Assembly: GCA_963931865.1 (NCBI GenBank)
Contig: OZ007510.1
Span: 1,511,205 to 1,575,204 of the forward strand
Source of the DNA: Axinella damicornis
Taxonomy: Eukaryota; Porifera; Demospongiae; Axinellida; Axinellidae
DNA: 64,000 nt
Reading direction: 5' to 3'
Position numbers and translations under genes: made by a program. The notes under the pieces were generated by a model. That model did not search any database. It was given only the letters and a program-made list of their open reading frames with translations, and was not told where the DNA came from. This document shows, piece after piece, positions 10,458-20,630 of this stretch (position 1 is its first letter; each line of letters begins with the position of its first letter).

Positions 10458-11128
10458 CGAGGGGCAACCGCACTCCTGGTAGGCGTTGCAATCCCGTTTG
10501 CGACTTGCTGTAGCGCAACTAGTGCTGTGTGGTCATAATCTTTGTGACAACGAAAGTTGAAGAGAGCGCTTGAGCAATGGCAGCTGAAGGGAAGACAAAA
10601 GCGCTCACAACTCCACTACGGGGGCGACGGGTGGCCTAGTGGTTAAAGACTTGGGCTATTGACCAAAAGTCATGAGTTCGAGTCCCACCCGTGGCAGGGT
10701 ACTTTCTTTCCTTTAAGGTCCCACAAACCGAAAAGGCATGTTGGCCAGGTTGTGGGTTATGGCTGCTGCCTATAGGGAGTCTCCCCGGAGTCTACTCAGC
10801 TCCACCCTAAAAAATGAGTAGGTGTGTTCTTGAGGGTGTTACACCTGAAACAGTTCACACCGCATCCTTCGGAGGGGATGTAAAGCCGTCGGTCCCGGGG
10901 GACCTGGGTTCATAGGCTCTGCCTTCTCCAGGCCCTCGTTAGCCACCATCGTGGTAAACCCCTCAAGGGGTAGTCAAGTCCAAGTCCAAGCTACCAAGAT
11001 GAATTTCAGCAACAAAATTGTACGGTTGTGTCACTGCACAATAGTGATCATGAAGATTTAGCCTGAACCTTTGTAGGTCCTTCCTGCTAGCTGGTAGGTT
11101 TTTTATTTGTTTACATTTGCATTATTAG
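10458..11128 (+). repeat. F1 element, copy c3, split by a SINE
   Basis: A shortened F1 copy: the first cassette is deleted; the second (ATG about 10578, MAAEGKTKAL) is interrupted after CAACTCCACTAC by the SINE at 10620-10989 and resumes with CTACCAAGATGAATTT. The repeated CTAC is compatible with a short target-site duplication. Confidence 0.65.
10620..10989 (+). mobile_element. tRNA-derived SINE
   Basis: The 5' end looks like a tRNA: box A-like TGGCCTAGTGGTTAAAG at about 10632 and box B GAGTTCGAGTCCC at about 10674, closing with a CCCACCCGTGGCA stem. A SINE body of about 290 bp follows, including GGATGTAAAGCCGTCGGTCC, which I recall from other invertebrate SINEs. The tRNA-like part carries a long unrelated tail and sits inside another repeat, so it is read as a SINE, not a working tRNA gene. 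Confidence 0.75.
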
Positions 11129-11641
11129 CGAGGGGCAACCGCACTCCTGGTAGCTGTTGCAACTCCGCGGTTGCCTCGCCGTAGCGCAAGCTAATTATTG
11201 CAATTCGTTCCAATTAACGCACATGCAACGTGGCAACCACGCTCAGTCGAACGCTAGCAATGGTGACCAAAGGGAAGACACGAAACTATAACAGTACTTA
11301 CAACCTTGCCAGCACGGTGATGTAAGCGTCAGTGAACGACAGCGATTACGGCTGTGTGGTCAGAATCTTTGTGAGCCCTTCGTATGACTGTACTGGCAGC
11401 CAACGTCGAAGAGCACGATCGAGCAATGGCGGCCGACGGCACTACAAAAGCGCTTGTAGCTATCTCCACCACCAAGGTGAGTTTCACCACAATTATTGTG
11501 TGGTTGTAACACTGCATGATAGCGATCACGACGGTGTAGTCAGAATCTCTGTAGACCTTTCCTGCGTGCTGTGAGGTTTAGGTTACATTATTTACATTAT
11601 TTACGCGGCACAATTTTTCCTATACCAGGAGTGTAAAGATT
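11129..11641 (+). repeat. F1 element, copy c4 (head and tail present)
   Basis: Head at 11129 and tail ending ACCAGGAGTGTAA about 11637. ATG/donor cassettes at about 11260 (ATGGTGACC, mutated second codon) and 11426. The first donor is lost by a small deletion; the second keeps AAG|GTGAGT. Confidence 0.7.
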
Positions 11642-11658
11642 ATTTAGATTATTTAGAT

Positions 11659-12125
11659 CGAGGGGCAACCGCACTCCTGGTAGCCGTTGCAACGCCGGCT
11701 GCGACTCGCCGTAGCGCAAGCTAAGTATCGCAGTTAGTTCCAATTAACGCACATGCCACGTGGCAACCACGCTCTGTCGATCGCTAGCAATGGCGACCAA
11801 AGGGAAGACACGAAGTTATTACAGCACTCACAACTTAGCCAGCACGGTGAGTTTTGGCATGTAAGCGTCAGTGAAGGACAGTGATCACGGCTGTATGGTC
11901 AGAATCTTTGTGGGGCCTTCGTAAGACTGTACTGGCAACCAACGTCGAAGAAAGCGATCGAGCAATGGCGGCCGACGGCACGACAAAAGCGCTTGTATCT
12001 CCACCACCAAGGTGAGTTTCAGCACAATTATTGTGCGGTTGTGTCACTGCATGATAGCGATCAAGACGGTGTAGTCAGAATCTCTGTAGACCATTCCTGC
12101 GTGCTGTGAGGTTTGATTATTTAAT
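11659..12125 (+). repeat. F1 element, copy c5, 3' end displaced by an F2 insertion
   Basis: Head and both ATG/donor cassettes are present, but the tail is not adjacent: an F2 copy starts at 12129, and an orphan F1 tail lies just beyond that F2 copy at 13523-13557. The simplest reading is F2 inserted into c5. Confidence 0.65.
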
Positions 12126-12128
12126 TAT

Positions 12129-13487
12129 TGGGGCGAGCGTGAGCGAGCCCCACATAGACGAGTTCAATGTGAATTTTCTTTATTTCTATATATATTTCGA
12201 GGGGCAACCGCACTCCTGGTAGCCGTTACAACTCCGCGGTTGCCTCGCAGTAGCGCAAGCTAATTATTGCAATTCGTTCCAATTAACGCACATGCCACGT
12301 GGCACGCTCAGTCGAACGCTAGCAATGGCGACCAAAGGGAAGACACGAAATTATAACAGCACTTACAACCTTGCCAGCACGGTGAGTTTCGGTATGTAAC
12401 CGTCAGTGAACAACAGCGATTACGGCTGTGTGGTCAGAATCTTTGTGGGCCCTTCGTATGACTGTACTGGCAACCCACGTCGAAGAGAACGATCGAGCAA
12501 TGGCGGCCGACGGCACGACAAAAGCGATTGTATCTCCATCACCAAGGTGAGTTTCGCCACAATTATTGTGTGGTTGTGTCACTGCATGATAGCGATCACG
12601 ATGGTGTAGTCAGAATCTCTGTAGACCTTTCCTGCGTGCTGTGAGGTTTGATTATTTAATTATTTAGATTATTTAGATTATTTAGATTATTTATTTACGC
12701 GGCACAATTTTTCCTATACCAGGAGTGTAACTATATATCTATATATATATATATATATATATATATCGTACGTCGTGCCGTAAATCACTTCCTGCTCGTA
12801 TTTTGCGTGTTCTTGCGTCATGCGTTATTTCCAAACTGAGTTCACTTCCTGCTCGTGCGTTGATATCGTCCAACTGAGACGCGAACTATGAACAGTCTAC
12901 CTCAACAAGGCCTTGCAAGGATGGAGACTATAGTGGGGCGGTGAGTGGCTAAAGCATTTCATGAAGACGGGGAGAGCGCTTCAGTGAGACCAAGGGAGGT
13001 GATCCTCCTTGAACTCACAATCCCCAGGCTATAACTCGCCGCAGTCCCTTTCAAATGCTAAGCCATGCAACTGCTCACAGGATGGGAAGTTGACTACCCT
13101 GCACACGGTAACACTAAACTCACTGTGACCAATCATGACAGATCTGGCATCAGCAGAGAACGAGGAAGTCATCCTCGGTGGCAACAGAGACAGAGACCGC
13201 TCCTGGACCTACCTGCCAGACTGCTTCAACGCTGTGAAGTGCATGCACGAGTGAGACAGAGACCGCTCCTGGACCTACCTGCCAGACTGCTTCAACGCTG
13301 TGAAGTGCATGCACGAGTGTCATAACTTCTGGTGTGATCTGTGTCGTTAAGTTGTGTTATGCTCCCCGTCAGACTCACATTCTGATGACATGCACATGCA
13401 ACTGCTCCATGCACATTCAGCACAATGTCATGCAACTGTCCCATGCAAATTCAGCACCTGCATGTACTCGCTCACGCTCGCCCCACA
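12129..13487 (+). repeat. F2 inverted-repeat element, copy a, containing F1 copy c6
   Basis: Left end TGGGGCGAGCGTGAGCGAGC; right end CTCGCTCACGCTCGCCCC (about 13468-13485), its reverse complement over about 18 bp. Internally it has ATGAACAGTCTACC...GGGGCG|GTGAGT (about 12889) and an exon-like block from ATGACAGATCTGG (13136) to a cysteine-rich stretch (CFNAVKCMHECHNFWC). Here 58 bp containing that block's end are tandemly duplicated and introduce a stop. Confidence 0.65.
12198..12730 (+). repeat. F1 element, copy c6, nested in F2 copy a
   Basis: Head at 12198 and tail ending ACCAGGAGTGTAA at 12730. The flanks (CTATATATATTT and CTATATATCTATA) rejoin to the uninterrupted F2 sequence seen at 13620-13640. 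It closely matches c1 and carries both ATG/donor cassettes. Confidence 0.7.
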
Positions 13488-13522
13488 ATGTCGTGCATTC
13501 CCCTAGTTTAGATTAGTTAGAT

Positions 13523-13557
13523 TACGCGGCACAATTATTCCCCTACCAGGAGTGTAA
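13523..13557 (+). repeat. Orphan F1 tail
   Basis: ACGCGGCACAATTATTCCCC then TACCAGGAGTGTAA. It fits as the displaced tail of F1 copy c5. A second orphan tail lies at 14319-14354. Confidence 0.6.
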
Positions 13558-13561
13558 TAAT

Positions 13562-14295
13562 TGGGGCGAGCGTGAGCGAGCCCCACATAGACGAGTTGAA
13601 TGTGAATTTTCTTTATTTCTATATATATTTCTATATATCGTACGTCGTGCCGTAAATCACTTCCTGCTCGTATTTTGCGTGTTCTTGCGTCATGCGTTAT
13701 TTCCAAACTGAGTTCACTTCCTGCTCGTGCGTTGATATCGTCCAACTGAGACGCGAACTATGAACACTCTACCTCAACAAGGCCTTGCAAGATGGAGACT
13801 ATAGTGGGGCGGTGAGTGGCTAAAGCATTTCATGAAGACGGGGAGAGCGCTTCAGTGAGACCAAGGGAGGTGATCCTCCTTGAACTCACAATCCCCTATA
13901 ACTCGCCGGAGTCCCTTTCAAATGCTAAGCCATGCAACTGCTCAGAGGATGGGAACTTGACTGCCCTGCACACGGTAACACTAAACTCACTGTGACCAGT
14001 CATGACAGATCTGGCATCAGCAGAGAACGAGGAATTCAGTCATCCTCGGTGGCAACAACAGAGACAGAGACCGCTCCTGGACCTACCTGCCAGACTGCTT
14101 CAACGCTGTGAAGTGCATGCACGAGTGTCATAACTTCTGGTGTGATCTGTGTCGTTAAGTTGTGTTATGCTCCCCGTCAGACTCACATTCTGATGACATG
14201 CACATGCAACTGCTCCATGCACATTCAGCACAATGTCATGCAACTGTTCCATGCAAATTCAGCACCTGCATGTACTCGCTCACGCTCGCCCCACA
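13562..14295 (+). repeat. F2 inverted-repeat element, copy b (complete)
   Basis: Uninterrupted copy of about 734 bp with inverted termini GGGGCGAGCGTGAGCGAG / CTCGCTCACGCTCGCCCC. A GTGAGT donor follows ATGGAGACTATAGTGGGGCG near 13791-13813. The later block from ATGACAGATCTGG (14004) ends in the cysteine-rich tail ECHNFWCDLCR and stop; a 5-bp insertion breaks the frame upstream of it. No transposase is encoded, so it would be non-autonomous. Confidence 0.65.
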
Positions 14296-14356
14296 ATGTC
14301 CTGCATTCCCCTAGTATTTACGCGGCACAATTTTTCCTATACCAGGAGTGTAACTA

Positions 14357-15062
14357 TCGTACGTCGTGCCGTAAATCACTTCCTGCTCGTATTTTGCGTG
14401 TCATTGCGTCATGCGTTAATTCAAACCACAAACATTGCAACGTCAACGACTTAGACACGAACCATGAACGGTCTACCTCAACAAGGATGGAGACTATAGC
14501 GCACGGTGAGGGGCTAAAGCATTTCATGAAGACGGGGAGAGTGCTTCAAGCGATCTCATGTCCTGCATGCAGAGCACATCATGGTGTGTAGCAGCTAACT
14601 AACTAGCATGCATGCAGGCTATATTAAAACCATCACGGTGTGTTAGACTGCTGCTTCAGCTATTGCCAGAGGATGGGAACTTGACTGGCCTGCACTTGGT
14701 AACACGTAACCCACTGGCTGACTGTGACCAGTCATGACAGATCTGGCATCAGCAGAGAATAAGAAAGTGCCCTCACGGTGGCGACAACAAAGACAGAGAG
14801 CTCTCCTGGACCTACCTAGCTACCAGACTGCTTCAGCTAACCTGATTCACAGTTGCTGTGAAGTGCACGGGTGTATTTTTAGTGTCATAACTTCTGGTGT
14901 GATCTGTGTCCTTAAGTTGTATACTATGCTCTCCGTCACATTCTGATGACATGCACTGACAGTCATGCACATCACGTGTGCACATGATATGCGCATGCAA
15001 GTGCTCCATGCACATTCGACAACTGTACTCGCTCAGGCTCGCCCCACAATGTTCTGCATTCG
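14357..15062 (+). repeat. F2 element, diverged copy c (left end missing)
   Basis: Starts at the internal CGTACGTCGTGCCGTAAATC sequence and ends at CTCGCTCAGGCTCGCCCC. Many substitutions and indels; the cysteine-rich block is degraded. This is the oldest-looking F2 copy here. Confidence 0.6.
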
Positions 15063-15077
15063 TCTAGTTATTATTAA

Positions 15078-15520
15078 CGAGGGGCAACCGCACTCCTGGT
15101 AGCTGTGGCAACCACGCTCAGTCAATCGCTAGCAATGTCGACCAAACGGAAGACACGAAATTATAACAGCACTTACAACTTTGCCAGCACGGTGAATTTT
15201 GGCATGTAAGCGTCAGTGAACAACAGCGATTACGGCTGTGTGGTCAGAATCTTTGTGGGCCCTTCGTATGACTGTACTGTAACCAACGACGAAGAGAGCG
15301 ATCGAGCAATGGCGGCCGATGGTACGACAAAAGCGCCTGTATCTCCACCACCAAGGTGAGTTTCAGCACAATTATTATATGATTGTGTCACTGCATCATG
15401 GCGATCACGACGGTGTAGTCAGAATCTCTGTAGACCTTTCCTGCGAGCTGTGAGGTTTGATTATTTAGTTTAGATTAGATTCGATTACGCGGCACAATTT
15501 TTCTCCTACCAGGAGTGTAA
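15078..15520 (+). repeat. F1 element, copy c7, inserted in a methyltransferase copy
   Basis: Head at 15078 with an internal deletion near the start; tail ending ACCAGGAGTGTAA at 15519. Methyltransferase sequence begins exactly at the tail boundary (AAATGGTCGAGCCAG). ATG/donor cassettes are present; the first donor is mutated to GTGAATTT, the second is AAG|GTGAGT. Confidence 0.7.
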
Positions 15521-16065
15521 TAAATGGTCGAGCCAGTATGATGCTGATATGAACACCATCAACTATGCAGGATACAAGAGTGTCAATTCCAAGTGGCTGA
15601 GTTATCATACAAATCTGGGTTCGGGTGTGAAGCATAAAGTTTTTGATGCAGGATGTGGAACAGGGCTTCTTGGTGAACACTTGATTACTCAAGTTCCACG
15701 TGATCTGATAGAAATCCATGGAGGAGATTTGACCCCAGGTATGTTGGAGATAGCCAAGACCAAAAATGTTATGCCGACTCTTGCGGATTGTTAATCTCAA
15801 AGCAGAACTTTCATATGCGGCTGAGTCTTTCGACAGTGTTTTGAGCGCAGGTGTGTTTGGATGGGCCCAGATTGTCTCCCAAATCTAATCCGTGTTCTCA
15901 AGAAAGGCTGCTACCTGATTGCGACTGTAATCATGGCATTCTATGAAGAAACAAAGCTGGAATGGGAAAGACACATCCAGGATTGTAACTGTGAACTATT
16001 AGAAGACGATGAACTGCCTTATCACGACGGTTCCAAGGGGGTGGTGTTAGTTGTTCACAAACTGT
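15521..16065 (+). pseudogene. METTL27-like pseudogene, 5' end replaced by F1
   Basis: Starts in the NKWSSQYD region, keeps SAM motif I (VFDAGCGTG) and the C-terminus GVVLVVHKL, but has a frameshift near 15775 after AKTKN and a small deletion near 15865. The first ~25 codons are absent. Confidence 0.8.
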
Positions 16066-17475
16066 AGGTGCAAAGATGAAGGACTACCAGCTTGCAGTGT
16101 CGTTTAAAAGAATGCAGGTATAGTATGGTGTATACACTTCTAGTTTTTGTAAAGATTATCATTGTCATCTTGAGCGCTTCGATGTGCGCTGACAGGCTAG
16201 GACGCGTCGACTGTTGCAAGTAGCGTATTGTACAAGTTCAGTACTGACTGCTTACAGCATCATGTTTAACAGTTTTATGGTTGACCACATGCAAGCTAGT
16301 ATGAATCTCCCTCCGGCACCAGCCCCACCCAGGCTAGGTAGCATGACCTTTGTACTCTTAAACGTGCTGCTGACTCTATGGGAACTGGCAGTAGGACAAG
16401 GCTGCATGTGTCTAGTCTTAGTCAGGATCCCAACCCTAACTTGCCCAGCGATCCACTGTGCCTCACAACTATATGTCCCTTCCTGTTCGGCTCGATGGCT
16501 TCAGAACAGAACATGAAATCCAGCAATATGAGTGATTAGGGGTATAGGGCGTGAGGTGGGATGAGCTCAGGCTTAGTCCTGGATTGCCCTTGGTTTATCT
16601 GTTGAAGGGTGGTACTATTGTCTAGACAGATTTGACTATAATGGTCTAGAGTAGGGAACTCTGGCAATCAAGTGTTCACCAAGAAGCCCTGTTCCCATGC
16701 TTCACACCTGAATCCTGGATTCCATAACTCCACTTGGAATTGATGCTCTTGTAGTAGCTAAGTGAAGCGCGGTGAATTGCTGACAGAGCCTTAATTGTCC
16801 TTCGGCCTGCTCCCACGGAATCACCAGCAGCAAAAAGTCCACATCGTTCAAGAGTACCACCTGGGCGGGGCTGTAAGGAGACTTAATGGTGCATACTTCC
16901 AGAAGTAGCTACCAGTACACCTTTGGGGGGCCTCAGACACGTCACACTCCGTGAGATGGCGGTATCATAGGGCTCGTTAGAAGAGATGTGGTCCTGCAAG
17001 CTATAAGAAATGGTTGAGCCAATAAAATAGGGCCTGATACAGCAAACTAGTCTGGGTATGTTAGACTATATAGCTAGCTGTAATGGGTCATTCGGGACTG
17101 CTTAATTCAGGCAGTGTCGGAATAGGAAAGGTCAGACCATGCAGTCATGCAGCAGTGGACCAATGGCAAGTGATATTGGCATGTAAATGTGAGGGTCTGT
17201 CCTGCATGCATAGCCCATGCATGCAGTCCCTATATTAAAATGGTGTGAGGTTGGAATGGACCAATGTAAAGCGAGCCAATTGGTCCAATGAAGTCCGCGA
17301 GTCTCAGTGCATTTAATTGCTTATGAACTGGACACTTTGTAGCTAAGTTAGATGATTGGTTTCGACTCCATGCAACAATATTATATCATGTAATTTGTAC
17401 ACCTAATTCATAGCAAAGCAGTAGCTAGTCCTTCAGTCTTTGCAAGTCGCATCCACATGCATTTCAGCACTTCAT
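16066..17475. other. Gene-poor stretch with several relics
   Basis: Contains a decayed signal-peptide exon (about 16354-16545), a tRNA-related repeat (about 16535-16620), a decayed methyltransferase fragment on minus (about 16660-16762), another on plus (about 16944-17030), and a copy of the flank found near 2600-2760 (about 17100-17250). No intact coding sequence is seen. Confidence 0.6.
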
Positions 17476-18105
17476 CTACAGTTTGTGAACAACTAGCACC
17501 ACCCCCGTGGCACTGTCTAAATAAGGCACTTCATTGTCTTCCAATAGTTCACAGTTACAATCCTGGACGTGTCTTTCCCATTCCAGCTTTGTTTCTTCGT
17601 AGTACGTCCCATTTACAGCCACAATCAGGTAGCAGCCTTTCTTGAGAACACGGATTAGATTCGGGAGACAATCTGGGCCACAATGCCCCCATGTGAACAC
17701 ACCTGCGCTCAAAACACTGTCGAAAGACTCGGCCTCATATGGAAGTTCTGCTTTGAGATTAACGATCCGTAAGTCACCATAAGCATTTTTGATCTTGGCT
17801 ATCTCCAACATACCTGGGGTCAAGTCTCCTCCATGGATTTCTATGAGACCACGTGGAACTTGGGCAATCAGGTTTTCACCCAGAAGCCCTGTTCCACATC
17901 CTGCATCAAAAACTCTATGCTTCACACCCGAATCCAGATTTGTATGATACCTCAGCCACTTGGAAATGGCACCCTTGTATCCTGCATAGTTGATGGTGCT
18001 CATATCAGCATCATACTGGCTCGACCATTTATTATAGCTTGCAGGACCACCATCCTTTCTAACGAGCGATAAAAAATCCGTCACTGACGTCTGAGATTCC
18101 GCCAT
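17476..18105 (-). CDS. METTL27-like SAM-dependent methyltransferase, intact copy 3
   Basis: A 209-aa intronless ORF from MAESQTSVTDFL; the frame stays open 26 codons further upstream, but family members agree on this start. Motif I VFDAGCGTG, HGGDLTPGMLEIA and C-terminal GVVLVVHKL are intact. Differences from copy 1 include GAISKWLRYHT for SVNSKWLSYHT. The three uninterrupted ORFs among many broken ones suggest either recent origin or retained function; a synonymous/non-synonymous comparison would tell. Confidence 0.75.
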   Translation of the reverse strand: MAESQTSVTDFLSLVRKDGGPASYNKWSSQYDADMSTINYAGYKGAISKWLRYHTNLDSGVKHRVFDAGCGTGLLGENLIAQVPRGLIEIHGGDLTPGMLEIAKIKNAYGDLRIVNLKAELPYEAESFDSVLSAGVFTWGHCGPDCLPNLIRVLKKGCYLIVAVNGTYYEETKLEWERHVQDCNCELLEDNEVPYLDSATGVVLVVHKL

Positions 18106-18330
18106 CTCACGGAGACGGAGTGCACGAAGCCCACAAAAGGTCACTGCTAGTGCTGAGGTCATTACGCGCGTACGCATACGCATCTCCGGCGCCGCGCGCG
18201 GCGACGCGTCGATAGCGCACTACTTAGTCTCGCAAGCCTATTAGCCTAGTCAGCCGCCCCCTCGTGGAAAAAGAGACCACATCGATATCGTACTTCGCGC
18301 CGGAATATGTAGGCGCTCTATCTATGCAAT

Positions 18331-18956
18331 CAAGAGCGCATAAGTAGATCGCCCGCCCGGAGTAAGAGCGTGTAACTTCAATAGGCGCCCATGGTGCAGG
18401 CGGAATACTTGAGTTGTACTAAAAATAGAACATCCGGTCGCACCTGAAGCCGTGCGGCCATAATTGTGAACGCGTTAGCGAAGTGCGAAGATCGAAGTGG
18501 CTAGCAATCCGGCTCCAGCTGAGCTTATCTGAACCTATAACCCACCGTGGCGATCGTTGCTGATGTCGACGTCCTCCACCTCCAGCCTCAGGTAAGCACA
18601 TCCATACAATAACCGTTGTTGTGACTGTTCCAGTAGACTAGGTTATAGCCTCGTACCGCCTGGGTACGAGGCTAACTAGGTTAGCCTTGGCACAGCCGTA
18701 GAGCGTTCTCTGGTAGCTGTCGCTGTCGCTTCCTGCTGTCACTTGGCTCAGAACTACACAGCTGTGCACAACAACACAGAATAGTGACCATGGTGTCGCC
18801 GCTCCAGTCAATTATCACGTGGCGGAAAGAATCACTACAAGAGTGTTGAGACGCGCCATAGCTATTTTTAGTACAACTCGTGTATTTTGCCCGGTTTGAA
18901 TTTTCCGGAAGTTACACGCTCTTACTCCGGGCGGGCGATCTACTTATGCGCTCTTG
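18331..18956. mobile_element. Non-autonomous DNA transposon (F3), 50-bp terminal inverted repeats, 7-bp target duplication
   Basis: Left end CAAGAGCGCATAAGTAGATC and right end GATCTACTTATGCGCTCTTG are perfect inverted repeats continuing through GCCCGCCCGGAGTAAGAGCG to about 50 bp. A subterminal GAGTTGTACTAAAAATAG is inverted too. ATGCAAT flanks both sides (18324-18330 and 18957-18963), a clear target-site duplication. No transposase. Inside, ATG 18563 opens a short frame that ends at CAG|GTAAGC, a consensus splice donor. Confidence 0.85.
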
Positions 18957-19104
18957 ATGCAATACAGATGTACTCGAGCGGCTCCTTGAGCGCGTTCAGT
19001 GGAAGCCGCTTTCTAAACTGCGCGTCATGGTACATGTAGCTAGGTAAGTAGCTAGCTAACTAGCTACGTGCAGAGACGCTGCATGAAACTCCACCCCACC
19101 AAGG

Positions 19105-19254
19105 AGAGGCGGTATCCCAGACGTCAATGAAGGATTTTCTGTCACTCGTTAGAAAGGATGGTGGTCCTGCAAGCTAGCTAGCTATAATAAATGGTCATGA
19201 TGCTGATATGAACACCATCAACTATGCAGGAGTGTCAATTCCAAGTGGCTGAGT
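19105..19254 (+). pseudogene. METTL27-like pseudogene, 5' part, cut by the LTR retrotransposon
   Basis: Family N-terminus with indels, ending in CCAAGTGGCTGAGT, which in intact copies continues with TATCA; that continuation lies at 24862 on the far side of the retrotransposon. Confidence 0.8.
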
Positions 19255-19688
19255 TGTAATGTAAATTGGTCGAACAGTTAATTAATGATTACATGATGTT
19301 GTTTTGAATGTAATGATCTCATTTGTGTATGTTGCTGAACTACCTTATTTGTGCATTTGGTTTATGGTATCATACTTGCTGTATATTCAGGTATTTCCTG
19401 TTGGTCTGCTGAGTTTGTATCACATGTCCTCTATTCACTGAATAGCAGTGTTTTCGCTGTCACCTTCAAATCTTGGTTTATCGTGCACCTGTCTGTCTCT
19501 GCTGGTTTTGTAAGGTCACATCACCTTCCACCATAATTAGGTCATGCGTTTTGTATATAAGCAGACATTTCATTTGGCTTTGCTCATGTTCATGCTTTGC
19601 TGTTGCTTGCACCTTATAATAATATTTGCACAGTCCTAATTGCGCCTTACGGCGAGTGCGACTGTAGTTAGCAATTAGCCACGCTACA
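19255..19688 (+). repeat. 5' LTR
   Basis: Begins TGTAATG and ends GCTACA (TG...CA). A TATA box (TATATAAG) lies at 19554-19561, a likely promoter for the genomic RNA. The short ORF inside is duplicated exactly in the 3' LTR and is not a gene. Confidence 0.93.
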
Positions 19689-19710
19689 ATTGGCGTAGTC
19701 GGCAGGATCC
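19689..19710 (+). other. Presumed primer-binding site region
   Basis: ATTGGCGTAGTCGGCAGGAT directly follows the 5' LTR, where Ty3/gypsy elements place the tRNA primer site. The matching tRNA was not identified. Confidence 0.55.
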
Positions 19711-19725
19711 CTGCGATCGAGAAGA

Positions 19726-20595
19726 ATGGCTACGAGACCATTAGTGCTGCCCGAAACCTTCAACGGCGAAGGCAGATGGGAAGAGTGGGCATACCACTTT
19801 GAAAGTGTGGCCGACGTGAACGGCTGGGATGGAGGCCAGAAACTGAAATGGCTGAAAGTGCGCTTGACTGGGAGAGCGCAAATTGCATTCCAGCGTTTGC
19901 CAGAAGGGGCCCAAGGAGATTTCAAAGAGGCTAAGAAGGCCCTGACTGAGCGGTTCGAGCCGAAGAGTCGCCAAACTCGTTATCAAGCCGAATTTCAGAC
20001 CCGACACAAAAAGAAGACGGAAGGGTGGGCCGATTTCGCTGAAGACTTGAAGCAGCTCGCCGATCATGCATTTCCCGACCTAGAGGAGAAAGCGAGAGAA
20101 CGCTTGGCCCTCAACTCGTACCTGCAACAGCTGGACCATCCTCAAGTCGCTTTCAGTGTCAAGCAAAAGTGTCCGAACACGTTAGACGATGCAGTGAGTG
20201 CGACCTTGCAGATGGAAACATTCTTGCCATTGAAAGGCAGTGGATTGAGTGTCGCCGGTGTCGAGGTGGACGAAGAGACCACCGTCGCGGCAGTAAACCC
20301 CCAGGACAAGCTGGTGACCCTAGTGGAGAAGCTGGTAGAGAGGGTGGAGAAGCTGGAACACGGGCGGCCACCGAACGAGTGGCCGTCGACCGAGCGAAAA
20401 CGACCCTGGGAACAACAGTCGGCGAGGACCCCGACATGGCAATCCGGCGAATCTGCTGGAGAGAGAGGCCCACAGAGAGCTAAGACGGCAGCGGCAAGTA
20501 GGCCTGCCCGATTTGACGGACTTTGTTGGCGGTGCGATAAGAAGGGCCATGTGGCGCGGAACTGCCATCAGGGTCGACAGCCTCAGGGAAACTAG
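19726..20595 (+). CDS. gag: Gag polyprotein of the Ty3/gypsy element
   Basis: 289 aa from the first ATG after the leader. The N-terminal two-thirds resemble retrotransposon capsid (RPLVLPETFNGEGRWEEW; ALTERFEP; WADFAEDLKQLADHAFP). A basic, low-complexity linker follows, then one CCHC knuckle (CWRCDKKGHVARNC, residues 267-280) for RNA binding. The stop at 20593-20595 sits immediately after a slippery heptamer, so a fraction of ribosomes should continue into pol. Confidence 0.9.
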   Translation: MATRPLVLPETFNGEGRWEEWAYHFESVADVNGWDGGQKLKWLKVRLTGRAQIAFQRLPEGAQGDFKEAKKALTERFEPKSRQTRYQAEFQTRHKKKTEGWADFAEDLKQLADHAFPDLEEKARERLALNSYLQQLDHPQVAFSVKQKCPNTLDDAVSATLQMETFLPLKGSGLSVAGVEVDEETTVAAVNPQDKLVTLVEKLVERVEKLEHGRPPNEWPSTERKRPWEQQSARTPTWQSGESAGERGPQRAKTAAASRPARFDGLCWRCDKKGHVARNCHQGRQPQGN

Positions 20596-20630
20596 AGACC
20601 CTCGGCGCGAGGAGCCGAGCGCACGAGGGT
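20586..20630 (+). promoter_or_regulatory. Programmed -1 ribosomal frameshift site with RNA stem
   Basis: The heptamer GGGAAAC at 20586-20592 is in register for -1 slippage (G GGA AAC in gag frame) and abuts the gag stop. Pol frame is open from here. After a 5-nt spacer, ACCCTCG (20598-20604) can pair with CGAGGGT (20624-20630); an alternative CTCGGC/GCCGAG stem lies inside, so a switch or pseudoknot is possible. Confidence 0.85.

Noticed and set aside
10624..10696. A functional tRNA gene
   Set aside because: It has A and B boxes but continues into a SINE body and sits inside another repeat; the cloverleaf was not convincing.
12731..12770. A centromeric or origin-like AT repeat
   Set aside because: It is a short TA microsatellite at the junction of nested elements.
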